NCBI GenBank assembly: GCA_002240395.1
Contig: CP016836.1
Coordinates: 1,922,001 to 1,986,000, forward strand
DNA: 64,000 bases
From: Xanthomonas citri pv. mangiferaeindicae
GTDB lineage: Bacteria > Pseudomonadota > Gammaproteobacteria > Xanthomonadales > Xanthomonadaceae
Reading direction: 5' to 3'
Below the pieces are notes generated by a model, which was given only the letters and a program-made list of their open reading frames with translations, was not told the DNA's origin and ran no database searches. The position numbers and the translations under genes were made by a program. Positions 17,812 through 24,931 of the stretch are shown in pieces; within the stretch, counting starts at the first letter, position 1, and each line of letters opens with the position of its first letter.

Positions 17812-20800
17812 ATGAGCCGCTTCAACCTGTCGGAATGGGCGCTGGGCAATCGCACCCTCGTGCTCTACGCAATGCTCGTCGTCGCGATCGCGGGCATCTG
17901 GTCCTACGGCCGGCTGGGCCAGTCGGAGGACCCGCCGTTCACGTTCAAGGCGATGGTGATCCAGACCCAGTGGCCGGGGGCGACTGCCGAACAGGTGTCG
18001 CGGCAGGTGACCGAGCGCATCGAGCGCAAGCTCATGGAGACCGGCGACTACGAGTTCCTGCGCTCGTACTCGCGGCCCGGCGAGTCGCAGGTGATCTTCT
18101 TCGCGCGCGATTCGATGCGGTCCAGCGAGATCCCGGCGCTGTGGTACCAGGTGCGCAAGAAGGTCGGCGACCTCAGGCCGCAGTTGCCGCAGGACATCAT
18201 CGGCCCCTTCTTCAACGATGAGTTCGGCGACACCTTCGGCAACATCTATGCGCTGACCGGCGACGGCTTCGACTACGCGATCAAGAAGGACTACGCCGAC
18301 CGTATCCAGCGCGCGCTGCAGCAGGTCGACGATGTCGGCAAGGTCGAACTGGTCGGGCTCCAGGACGAGAAGATCTGGATCGAGGTCGACAACACCCGGC
18401 TGGCGACGCTCGGCATTCCGATGGCGGCGGTGCAACAGGCGCTGTCTGAGCAGAACGCGATGGTGCCGGCGGGCTTCTTCGAGACCGCCGATGCGCGCGT
18501 ACAACTCCGCGTGGACGGCGCATTCGAGTCGGTCGAGGCCATCCGCGCGTTCCCAATCCGCGCCGGCGACCGCACTGTGCGCCTTGGCGACATCGCGACC
18601 GTCGAGCGCGGCTTCGCCGATCCGGCCGCGCCGCGGATGCGTTTCATGGGCGAGGACGCGATTGGCATCGCGGTGGCGATGCACGAAGGTGGCGACATCC
18701 TCCGGCTCGGCAAAGCGTTGGAGGCCGAGTTCGCGCGGCTGCAGGACACGCTGCCGGCGGGCATGGTGCTGCGCAAGGTCTCCGACCAACCGCGCGCGGT
18801 GCGCGACTCGGTCGGCGAATTCGTCAAAGTGCTGGCCGAGGCGGTGGTCATCGTGCTGCTGGTGAGCTTCCTGTCGCTGGGCCTGCGCACCGGCCTGGTG
18901 GTCGCGGTGTCGATCCCGCTGGTGCTGGCGATGACCTTTACCGCGATGGACTTGTTCGATATCGGCCTGCACAAGATCTCACTCGGCGCGCTGGTGCTGG
19001 CGCTGGGCTTGCTGGTGGACGACGCGATCATCGCGGTGGAGATGATGGCCATCCGCATGGAGCAGGGCGACAGCCGGCTCAAGGCCGCCAGCTATGCGTG
19101 GACGCACACCGCCTTTCCGATGCTGACCGGCACGCTGGTGACCGCCGCGGGCTTTCTGCCGATCGCGACCGCGGCTTCGAGCACCGGCGAGTACACGCGC
19201 TCGCTGTTCGAGGTGGTGACGATCGCGCTGGTGGTATCGTGGATCGCGGCGGTGCTGTTCATCCCGCTGCTCGGCGAGAAGATGCTGCCCGACCTTGCCA
19301 ACCCGCAGCCGCCGCGTCCCGGTTCGCTGCCTGCGCGATGGCGCGATGCACGCAGCCGCGCCGCCGACCGTTGGCCGGCATTCGCTTTCGCATTGGCGCC
19401 GGCCGAGCCGCAGGCGCATGACCATGATCCCTACCAACGGCCGTTCTACCGGCGCTTTCGCGGCTGGCTGCACTGGTCGCTGACGCACCGCTGGCTGGTC
19501 ATCGGTGCGACGGTGGCGCTGTTCGTCGCGTCGTTGCTGTTGTTCCGCTTCGTGCCGCAGCAGTTCTTCCCCGATTCGACCCGGCTGGAACTGATGGTCG
19601 ATGTCGAGCTCGCCGAGGGCAGCTCGCTGCGCGCCACCGAAGCCGCGGCCGCCCGAATCGACGCGCTGATCGATGGGCGCGAGGGCGTCGACAGCCGTGT
19701 GGCCTATGTCGGCACCGGCTCGCCGCGGTTCTATCTGCCGCTGGATCAACAACTGCCGCAGGCCAACTTCGCGCAGTTCGTCGTCACCGCAACCGATGTT
19801 GAAGCGCGCGAGCGCCTGCGCACCTGGCTGGTCGACGAAGTCGCGCCGACCATCCCCGAGTTGCAGCTACGCGTCACCCGACTCGAGACCGGGCCGCCGG
19901 TCGGCTATCCAGTGCAGCTGCGCGTGTCCGGCGAACACGTCGAGCGCGTGCGTGCGATTGCAGACGCGATCGCGACCAAGGTGCGCGAGCACCCGCACAC
20001 GATGAACGTCAATCTCGACTGGGACGAGCCCAGCCGGATCGTGCGCTTGGTCGTCGACCAGGAGCGCGCCCGTGTCCTGGGTGTGAGCTCGCAGCAGATC
20101 GCCCAGTTCCTGTCGAGTTCGCTGTCGGGTCAGCAGATCAGCACCTACCGTGAGGACAACGAGCTGATCGGCATCGTGATGCGTGGACCCGCCGAGGAGC
20201 GCGCCGCGCTCGAGCGCCTGGCCAGCCTGGCCATGCCCAGCGCCAACGGCCCGGTGCCGCTGTCGCAAGTTGCGCGGCTGGAGTCCACGTTCGAGGACGG
20301 CATCATCTGGCACCGCGATCGATTGCCGACGATCACCGTGCGCGCGGATGTCCGCGGGGATGTCACCCCGCCGACCGTCGTCGCCCAGATCCTGCCCATG
20401 CTCGAGGACATCCGCAGCAACTTGCCACCGGGGTACCGCCTGGAAACGGGCGGCACCGTCGAGGACTCGGGCAAGGGCCAGGATTCGATCAAGGCCGGCC
20501 TGCCCCTGTTCCTGTTCGTGGTCGTGACGCTGCTGATGCTGCAGCTGCGCAGCTTCTCGCGCAGTGCGCTGGTGCTACTGACCGCGCCGCTGGGGCTGAT
20601 CGGCGTCACCCTGTTCCTGCTGGTCTTCCGGGTGCCGTTCGGCTTCGTGGCGATGCTCGGCACGATCGCGCTGGCGGGCATGATCATGCGCAACTCGATC
20701 ATCCTGGTCGACCAGATCGAGCAGGACATCGCCGCCGGCCACCCGCGCTGGAACGCGGTGATCGACGCGACGGTGCGCCGCTTCCGGCCGATCGTACTGA

Positions 20801-20982
20801 CTGCGCTCGCCGCGATCCTGGCGATGATTCCACTCTCGCGCAGCGTGTTCTTCGGCCCGATGGCGGTGGCGATCATGGGCGGGCTCACCGTAGCGACGCT
20901 GCTGACGCTGACCTTCCTGCCGGCGCTGTATGCGGCGTGGTTCCGGGTGCGCGAGGACGAGCGGCCGCGCGCGAGCGAATGA
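17812..20982 (+). CDS. RND efflux pump permease (AcrB/MexB-like superfamily)
   Basis: A 1056-residue proton-driven pump with the usual two-fold repeat of twelve membrane helices and two large periplasmic loops. The essential aspartate pair is in GLLVDDAIIAVEMM (TM4), and LALAGMIMRNSIILVDQIEQ is the matching second-half segment. QNAMVPAGFF and the MsrR-like N-terminus point to the group of pumps whose substrates are often small toxins or biocides. The start at 17812 was chosen because MSRFNLSEWALGNR is the family's N-terminal amphipathic segment. The operon is probably controlled by the adjacent TetR protein. Confidence 0.94.
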   Translation: MSRFNLSEWALGNRTLVLYAMLVVAIAGIWSYGRLGQSEDPPFTFKAMVIQTQWPGATAEQVSRQVTERIERKLMETGDYEFLRSYSRPGESQVIFFARDSMRSSEIPALWYQVRKKVGDLRPQLPQDIIGPFFNDEFGDTFGNIYALTGDGFDYAIKKDYADRIQRALQQVDDVGKVELVGLQDEKIWIEVDNTRLATLGIPMAAVQQALSEQNAMVPAGFFETADARVQLRVDGAFESVEAIRAFPIRAGDRTVRLGDIATVERGFADPAAPRMRFMGEDAIGIAVAMHEGGDILRLGKALEAEFARLQDTLPAGMVLRKVSDQPRAVRDSVGEFVKVLAEAVVIVLLVSFLSLGLRTGLVVAVSIPLVLAMTFTAMDLFDIGLHKISLGALVLALGLLVDDAIIAVEMMAIRMEQGDSRLKAASYAWTHTAFPMLTGTLVTAAGFLPIATAASSTGEYTRSLFEVVTIALVVSWIAAVLFIPLLGEKMLPDLANPQPPRPGSLPARWRDARSRAADRWPAFAFALAPAEPQAHDHDPYQRPFYRRFRGWLHWSLTHRWLVIGATVALFVASLLLFRFVPQQFFPDSTRLELMVDVELAEGSSLRATEAAAARIDALIDGREGVDSRVAYVGTGSPRFYLPLDQQLPQANFAQFVVTATDVEARERLRTWLVDEVAPTIPELQLRVTRLETGPPVGYPVQLRVSGEHVERVRAIADAIATKVREHPHTMNVNLDWDEPSRIVRLVVDQERARVLGVSSQQIAQFLSSSLSGQQISTYREDNELIGIVMRGPAEERAALERLASLAMPSANGPVPLSQVARLESTFEDGIIWHRDRLPTITVRADVRGDVTPPTVVAQILPMLEDIRSNLPPGYRLETGGTVEDSGKGQDSIKAGLPLFLFVVVTLLMLQLRSFSRSALVLLTAPLGLIGVTLFLLVFRVPFGFVAMLGTIALAGMIMRNSIILVDQIEQDIAAGHPRWNAVIDATVRRFRPIVLTALAAILAMIPLSRSVFFGPMAVAIMGGLTVATLLTLTFLPALYAAWFRVREDERPRASE

Positions 20983-21083
20983 AGGCACATATATGACGAC
21001 GTCGGACGGGCCTGCTTCGTTCCAAAGGCTGCGAGCGCTGTACTCGAACAAGCGGCATGACGCGATGCGACGTTACGCGTGCC
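20983..21083. other. Spacer between RND pump gene and the distal end of the cassette array
   Basis: About 100 bp following the pump stop codon. I see no gene, clear terminator or attC-like core in it. It marks the far end of the integron array. Confidence 0.4.
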
Positions 21084-21145
21084 GCCCTTCATCTGCATTG
21101 AGCCGCTCCGCGAAGCGCGGCATCGGCTTGAATAAACTGCGAGGC
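21084..21145 (-). repeat. attC site 6 (distal end of array)
   Basis: The cassette-strand outer boxes are GCCTCGC (R'') and GAAGGGC (R'), both degenerate. The inner palindrome is CCGCTCCGCGAAGCGCGG on the plus strand, followed by CATCGGCTTGAATAAAC. It closes the 21147-21491 cassette, whose stop codon directly abuts the R'' box. Confidence 0.75.
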
Positions 21146-21146
21146 C

Positions 21147-21491
21147 TTAGCGCATCCATGCCAAAGTCTGTCCGAGATAGCAGCCGTCACGCGTGATCAG
21201 GTGGCCTCCCGATATATCCGTCTCAAATTCACGCAAGACGTCTCCAGGACGTAGCTTGGCGCGCAACTCGGGCCAGCTCATCTCGTTCAAACCCTGAATG
21301 CTGTCTGGGTTGTCCACCACCAGTTCGGGGCCAAGTTTTATGACGTTCTCGGGGATCGGATCACAAGGGTGCACGTTGATGATCTGTGGACGCAAGACGA
21401 GACAGCAATGCAAGAAAAACCCTGCAACTAAGAGGCATACGAGAGCGGTGGTCCAAGCCCCGATGCGGAGTAAGTTGGCATGAGATCGCAT
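21147..21491 (-). CDS. Integron cassette F: hypothetical membrane-anchored protein
   Basis: A 114-residue protein of unknown function, unlike any family I recognise. It has one N-terminal membrane segment (IGAWTTALVCLLVAGFFLHC, residues 10-29) and a hydrophilic remainder with two Cys that would face the periplasm. The ATG at 21491 lies 9 bp after the cassette boundary at attC5. It is the most distal cassette, so a promoter near the integrase would serve it poorly. Confidence 0.7.
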   Translation of the reverse strand: MRSHANLLRIGAWTTALVCLLVAGFFLHCCLVLRPQIINVHPCDPIPENVIKLGPELVVDNPDSIQGLNEMSWPELRAKLRPGDVLREFETDISGGHLITRDGCYLGQTLAWMR

Positions 21492-21500
21492 TGCAAGTTG

Positions 21501-21567
21501 GCCTAAAGCTCGACGCCAGAACTAAGCTTCGCCGCGAAGCGAGATCGGCGTGAACGGCCTGCTAGTC
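21501..21567 (-). repeat. attC site 5
   Basis: 67 bp. The cassette-strand outer boxes are GACTAGC (R'') and TTTAGGC (R', expected GTTRRRY). The plus strand shows the core GCTTCGCCGCGAAGC and then GATCGGCGTGAACGG. The TAG stop of cassette E lies inside R''. Confidence 0.78.
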
Positions 21568-22059
21568 CCCATCGGATGCAGTCTCAGATGGGGAGATCTC
21601 GTACTGGATGGCGACGTGGACAGTGCCTTTCGAGGGCTGGAAAGTGCTTGCCTTCCTTGCAGCGTAGTAAAAATCAGTAAGGCGCTGCTCTTCTTCCTCA
21701 GGCGCATCCATGGTTCGCATTTCGAAGTCACTTGGGCTGCCAGCTGTTAGCGTGTACTGCACCATGATGCTGAAAGACGTCTTGCTTCCTGACAGAGAGG
21801 ATGCGGCGATCTGACTTACACGATCTTGCAGTGAAGTGATTGCGTCGTGCTCGAAGTTGCGTCCGCACGGATCGTCCGGGCTCATGAACTGCAGATGCTT
21901 GAGTCGAACGTTCGGGGCAACTTGGCGCTGCGGATCGGGCAGGTAGATCTCAGTGGCTGGGCCGCACATCATCATATCGACGTTCTTCGGGTTGCTCTGA
22001 TCCACAAGCTGAGCTGGCGCAGCTTGAAGTAGGAGCCACAGGAGGCTAGCAGTTGCCAT
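21562..22059 (-). CDS. Integron cassette E: hypothetical exported protein
   Basis: A 165-residue protein of unknown function with a probable signal peptide (MATASLLWLLLQAAPAQLV) and no further membrane segment, so likely periplasmic. The C-terminal half has FSIMVQYTLTAGSPSDFEMR and a final acidic tail. I placed the start at 22059 because it falls 3 bp inside the cassette boundary; a longer in-frame start at 22092 would begin within attC4. Its TAG stop lies inside the attC5 R'' box. Confidence 0.72.
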   Translation of the reverse strand: MATASLLWLLLQAAPAQLVDQSNPKNVDMMMCGPATEIYLPDPQRQVAPNVRLKHLQFMSPDDPCGRNFEHDAITSLQDRVSQIAASSLSGSKTSFSIMVQYTLTAGSPSDFEMRTMDAPEEEEQRLTDFYYAARKASTFQPSKGTVHVAIQYEISPSETASDGD

Positions 22060-22062
22060 AGG

Positions 22063-22122
22063 GGCTAACGCCTCAATTGAGCCGCGCCGCAAAGCGGCGT
22101 CGGCTTGAATGGGTTGTCAGGT
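22063..22122 (-). repeat. attC site 4 (best preserved)
   Basis: 60 bp. The R' box on the cassette strand is GTTAGCC, the only one of the six that keeps GTT. The R'' box is ACCTGAC. The plus strand shows GAGCCGCGCCGCAAAGCGGC followed by GTCGGCTTGAATGGG. The TGA stop of cassette D lies inside R''. Confidence 0.85.
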
Positions 22123-22464
22123 GCCGTTGGTGCGCCACCATTCCAGGGCAGTGTAAATGAGCCCGGCCAGGAAGAGCGCGCCAAAGACCTGTTTGTTGTA
22201 GCGAGCCAGCCATAGCGGAAGGAAAATATCGAAGTTGTCTCTACGGTCGCTGGTGTATCGAGCCGCTATGGGGGTGAGCGGGCACGCCCAGCCATTGAGA
22301 GCGAGAACGATGATCTCGAAGGTGACGAATCCGATGAGGATAAGAGCCAAGTCAAAGTGACACGCATAAGCAGCAATGGGAAGGACAACAATGGAGCCAG
22401 CGAAGAACACCCAAGCGGCCGTATGCATCAGTCGGACCAGCAGTAGTACCGTTTCCTCTCTCAT
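22117..22464 (-). CDS. Integron cassette D: small membrane protein
   Basis: A 115-residue hydrophobic protein of unknown function with about three membrane segments (LMHTAAWVFFAGSIVVLPI, LALILIGFVTFEIIVLAL, VFGALFLAGLIYTALEWW). The reading frame is open back to 22539, but that would start inside attC3. The ATG at 22464 lies 30 bp inside the cassette and gives MREETVLLLV, so I prefer it. The stop TGA is part of the attC4 R'' box. Confidence 0.72.
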   Translation of the reverse strand: MREETVLLLVRLMHTAAWVFFAGSIVVLPIAAYACHFDLALILIGFVTFEIIVLALNGWACPLTPIAARYTSDRRDNFDIFLPLWLARYNKQVFGALFLAGLIYTALEWWRTNGT

Positions 22465-22494
22465 TGCGCAGGATTGCTGAGTGCGGGCCCTGAC

Positions 22495-22547
22495 ACCTGG
22501 ACTAAGGCGATCCGCGAGGCGGGCTCGGCTTGAATGCACTGTTAGGC
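22495..22547 (-). repeat. attC site 3 (short form)
   Basis: 53 bp, shorter than the others. The cassette-strand R'' is an intact GCCTAAC, while R' reads TCCAGGT. The plus strand shows GATCCGCGAGGCGGGCTCGG and CTTGAATGCACTG. The reading frame of cassette C runs through almost the whole site and stops only at 22502. Confidence 0.8.
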
Positions 22548-22948
22548 CGATACCATCGACTCGATGCGGGCATGAGAATTAGGATTGCTGAAGCTAGTTG
22601 AAGAATTCCTTGGACAGCATAGAAGATCTTTATCGTGTCTGAGCTGCGAGAAATGAGGTCAGGGATCACGACGACGTTCAGCGCTATCAGAATGACGACA
22701 GCCCATCTTGCCCAGCTCCGCCGAGAGCAGATGGCGATCAACATGCCTCCTGAAACTAACACGCCAAAGAGCAGCCCCATCAGGATGGTAGGCGTCCTGG
22801 GGATACCAACTTCTGTTATCGCAATGGCCAAGCCAAATGCATAGCTAACGCCGAAAAGCCACGCGGCTACTGCAACGCTGGCAGGACGCGTCGCGTGTGA
22901 CTGGACTGACGGTGGGGGAGCGGGTGGGGGCTGAGAATTGTGCGGCAT
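22502..22948 (-). CDS. Integron cassette C: four-helix membrane protein
   Basis: A 148-residue protein of unknown function. A Pro/Gln-rich N-terminus of about 25 residues precedes four hydrophobic helices (among them VAVAAWLFGVSYAFGLAIAI and YAVQGILQLASAILILM). The last 15 or so residues are encoded by the attC3 site itself, so the native C-terminus may once have been shorter. The ATG at 22948 sits 2 bp from the attC2 boundary. Confidence 0.72.
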   Translation of the reverse strand: MPHNSQPPPAPPPSVQSHATRPASVAVAAWLFGVSYAFGLAIAITEVGIPRTPTILMGLLFGVLVSGGMLIAICSRRSWARWAVVILIALNVVVIPDLISRSSDTIKIFYAVQGILQLASAILILMPASSRWYRPNSAFKPSPPRGSP

Positions 22949-22950
22949 CA

Positions 22951-23010
22951 GCGTAAAGCCTTAATCAAACCGCGCCGCGAAGCGGCGTTGGCTTGAACGA
23001 ATCGTTAGGT
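22951..23010 (-). repeat. attC site 2
   Basis: 60 bp. R'' is ACCTAAC on the cassette strand and contains the TAA stop of cassette B; R' is TTTACGC, a damaged cleavage box. The plus strand shows ACCGCGCCGCGAAGCGGCGT and TGGCTTGAACGAATC. Confidence 0.85.
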
Positions 23011-23250
23011 GTCATTGCCGGTAGAACCGCAGCGAGCGCCCAAGAACAGAAAGCCTAGACCAACTAAGCCGGCGGCGGCAGCCCAAGCGCCGTTGACTCC
23101 TGCATGTCTGTGAAGCTGCCAGAGAACTAAGGCCACAACGATAGAAAGTGCGCCGATGACTGTCCAGGCGCCAATTGACTCATTGCCAACCTGATAGATG
23201 CGTCCGTCATCACGATTTGCCCGTTCTCGAAGCCTGGATAGAATTCCCAT
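23005..23250 (-). CDS. Integron cassette B: small two-helix membrane protein
   Basis: An 81-residue protein of unknown function with a basic N-terminus (MGILSRLRERANR) and two hydrophobic helices (GAWTVIGALSIVVALVLW, about 27-44, and AAAAGLVGLGFLFLGA, about 57-72). It nearly fills its cassette: the start is 5 bp from attC1 and the TAA stop is part of the attC2 R'' box. Compact packing of this kind is typical of integron cassettes. Confidence 0.72.
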   Translation of the reverse strand: MGILSRLRERANRDDGRIYQVGNESIGAWTVIGALSIVVALVLWQLHRHAGVNGAWAAAAGLVGLGFLFLGARCGSTGNDT

Positions 23251-23255
23251 ATGAC

Positions 23256-23315
23256 ACCTGACGCCTGAGTCAAGCCACCCCGTGAAGCGACGTCGGCTTG
23301 AATGAATTGTTAGGG
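23256..23315 (-). repeat. attC site 1 (proximal to integrase)
   Basis: 60 bp. The cassette-strand boxes are CCCTAAC (R'') and GTCAGGT (R'). The plus strand shows CAAGCCACCCCGTGAAGCGA and CGTCGGCTTGAATGAATTG. It separates cassettes A and B. Confidence 0.85.
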
Positions 23316-23322
23316 AGTAGCA

Positions 23323-23748
23323 TCAAGTTATGTCTCTGAGTCCGAGAACTTTGCGTCTTGATTTGATGGCTTGTTTGACTAAGGAATCAGATATGAGCCA
23401 TCGAATTTGGAAAAAGTAGATGGGTGAAGCAAGAAGGATTGTAAGTGGAATGGATTTGAGTGCTTCGCGGAACGGGGTGAAAATTATCAAACACAAATAG
23501 ACCACGATGAGGAGGACAAATATAACGTAGTTTACCGTAGCCTCATTGATGAGCTGGATGATCTGTAATGAATCCCAACGTAGGCCCCGAACACGTTTAA
23601 GGTTGTTGATCTTGTTGTGGCGTGCGTACCGACGCAGTGAGGATTGGGCCTTTCGAATGGCAATGGGCAAAGCCCATGAAATCAGAATCACGACGATATT
23701 GGGTAGCCACCATCCGGGCTCGGTTAGAGCTTTCACCGAACTATCCAT
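23323..23748 (-). CDS. Integron cassette A: membrane protein with basic loops
   Basis: A 141-residue protein of unknown function and the first cassette next to the integrase remnant. Three hydrophobic helices are visible (WLPNIVVILISWALPIAI; VIFVLLIVVYLCLIIF; LTILLASPIYFFQI). A strongly basic stretch with RRYARHNKINNLKRVRGLRW follows the first helix, and the C-terminus is also basic. It is the most AT-rich gene of the window, a sign of foreign origin. It stops 8 bp before attC1. Confidence 0.72.
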   Translation of the reverse strand: MDSSVKALTEPGWWLPNIVVILISWALPIAIRKAQSSLRRYARHNKINNLKRVRGLRWDSLQIIQLINEATVNYVIFVLLIVVYLCLIIFTPFREALKSIPLTILLASPIYFFQIRWLISDSLVKQAIKSRRKVLGLRDIT

Positions 23749-23954
23749 GTAATTTTAATCCCCTCAGTGCATATTGAACCGCCCAAAGGCGGTGTTGCGC
23801 CGAGTATCGGTCAGTATCGATGCGGTGGGAAGGGGGTTGCGCCGTGTCAGAGAATTGGCGGGTTTCACTGGATGCTGTCGGTGCGGAAGCTGTCTGCGTT
23901 ATCTGCAACGGGCACGGGCATATGCGTTACACGAGTGCAAACAATGGTGTAACG

Positions 23955-24404
23955 GGGTCGAGGCCGCCCCAGCTCTTAGATCAGTTCCGGGTGCGGCTCC
24001 GGCATCACAGCCGGTGCGCCAAGCAGGCGTACGTGGGGTGTATCCGCCGGTTCGTCATCGCGAACGGGCGATGCATCTTGGCGGTGCAGTCACACGACGA
24101 AATGGGCCGCCTATTGTCGGTGCGGGACGGCCGCGCTGGCTGATGGCGTTACGGCAGCGGGTTGCGACTGCTGGAATACCTGCGGCTGCGTACAAGGATG
24201 TCGATGCCGGTGCGCAGCGAAATCGTAGTCCGCGACGAAAGGGCGGAGATGGCAGAGGCGTGCCGTTGCCGGCTAGCCTGTGAGCCGATGTGGAGCGGCA
24301 GCGCAGGCGGGCGCTGCTGCAGCATGCGGCCGATCGCGAACGTGATGGCGCCGGCCCATTTCCCGCATGCATTCGCGCGGAAGTATCCCGGCGCGGAGAT
24401 GGAG
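23955..24404 (+). pseudogene. intI: Integron integrase intI remnant
   Basis: Pieces of a tyrosine-recombinase integrase are spread over three frames. In order they are LLDQFRVRLRHHS and KQAYVGCIRRFV (N-terminal domain, from 23973), YGSGLRLLEYLRLR (box I with the catalytic Arg, from 24150), SEIVVRD, KGGDGRGVPLPASL, and HFPHAFARKYPGAE (to 24404), the last being a segment specific to integron integrases. About 80 residues are missing between the first and second blocks. Box II with the catalytic His-Arg and Tyr is absent. A functional IntI has about 330 residues; this remnant is about 450 bp and cannot work. Confidence 0.85.
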
Positions 24405-24493
24405 CCCACGCGGTACCTGGTGGCGACTCGCGTGGCCGCCGCTTCCATGCCGTGGGCGCAAGCAGGACGCCCGCGTCCCAGTGCGGTTCGCAC

Positions 24494-24883
24494 TCAGCGC
24501 GCGCCGGCAGCCTTGCGCACTTCGGCGGCGACGCGGGCTTTGATGGCGTCGGGACCGCGGCTGTCCGGCCCGCTGTAATCGAGCGCCTGCACCACAAATG
24601 CGGTGTGGTCGCCGGCGCTGATGCAGTACGAGACCAGTGCGCGGCCGCCGCCTGCTGGTCCTGACACGTGGGTGGCGAGCGTGCCCTGATCGCTATGCGT
24701 GCGGGTGGTGTAGCCGACTGCGGCGGCACCGCGGGCGAGTGCCGCCAGGCAGGCCTTGATACTCAATTGTGTTGCCGGATAGCGGTCGACGTCGTAGCCG
24801 AGGCTGAAATCGTCTGCAGTGGCCGATGCCATCGGCGCGGATACCGTGAGGGCCAGCAGCGTGGCTAGGAACACCTGTTTCAT
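24494..24883 (-). CDS. Hypothetical exported protein
   Basis: A 129-residue protein that I cannot assign to a family. It has a signal peptide (MKQVFLATLLALTVSAPMAS) and a mature part with LGYDVDRYPATQLSIKACLA and a second Cys in LVSYCISAGDHTAF, which could form a disulphide. I chose the ATG at 24883 for the signal peptide; the frame stays open to 24922. It lies between the integrase remnant and the OmpA-like gene. Confidence 0.7.
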   Translation of the reverse strand: MKQVFLATLLALTVSAPMASATADDFSLGYDVDRYPATQLSIKACLAALARGAAAVGYTTRTHSDQGTLATHVSGPAGGGRALVSYCISAGDHTAFVVQALDYSGPDSRGPDAIKARVAAEVRKAAGAR

Positions 24884-24931
24884 GCGCGACTCCTTGTGGG
24901 ACGGAACCTGTGGACGGAACAAGCGGTCAAG

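Larger units (their letters stand above)
21084..24404 (-). mobile_element. Degenerate chromosomal integron: six-cassette array plus wrecked intI
   Basis: Six short minus-strand genes are each followed by an attC-like site with the Xanthomonas-type core (plus strand: CCGCGAAGCGGCG...CGGCTTGAAT). The element ends in remnants of an integron integrase on the plus strand, so integrase and cassettes are divergent, as in known integrons. The region is visibly less GC-rich than its flanks. Five of six attC sites have lost the canonical GTT of the cleavage box, and the integrase gene is frameshifted and truncated, so the array is almost certainly immobile. I could not identify attI. Confidence 0.88.

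Noticed and set aside
22465..22539. Longer start for cassette D inside attC3
   Set aside because: The extension would translate the recombination site of the upstream cassette; the ATG at 22464 lies properly within the cassette.
23749..23954. attI site and cassette promoter
   Set aside because: This gap between cassette A and the integrase remnant is where they should be, and CCGCCCAAAGGCGG forms a small hairpin. I found no clear cleavage box or promoter, so I do not call either.
23955..24490. Group II intron or insertion-sequence remnant
   Set aside because: Considered because of many broken frames, but the fragments match integron integrase blocks in the right order and orientation to the array.
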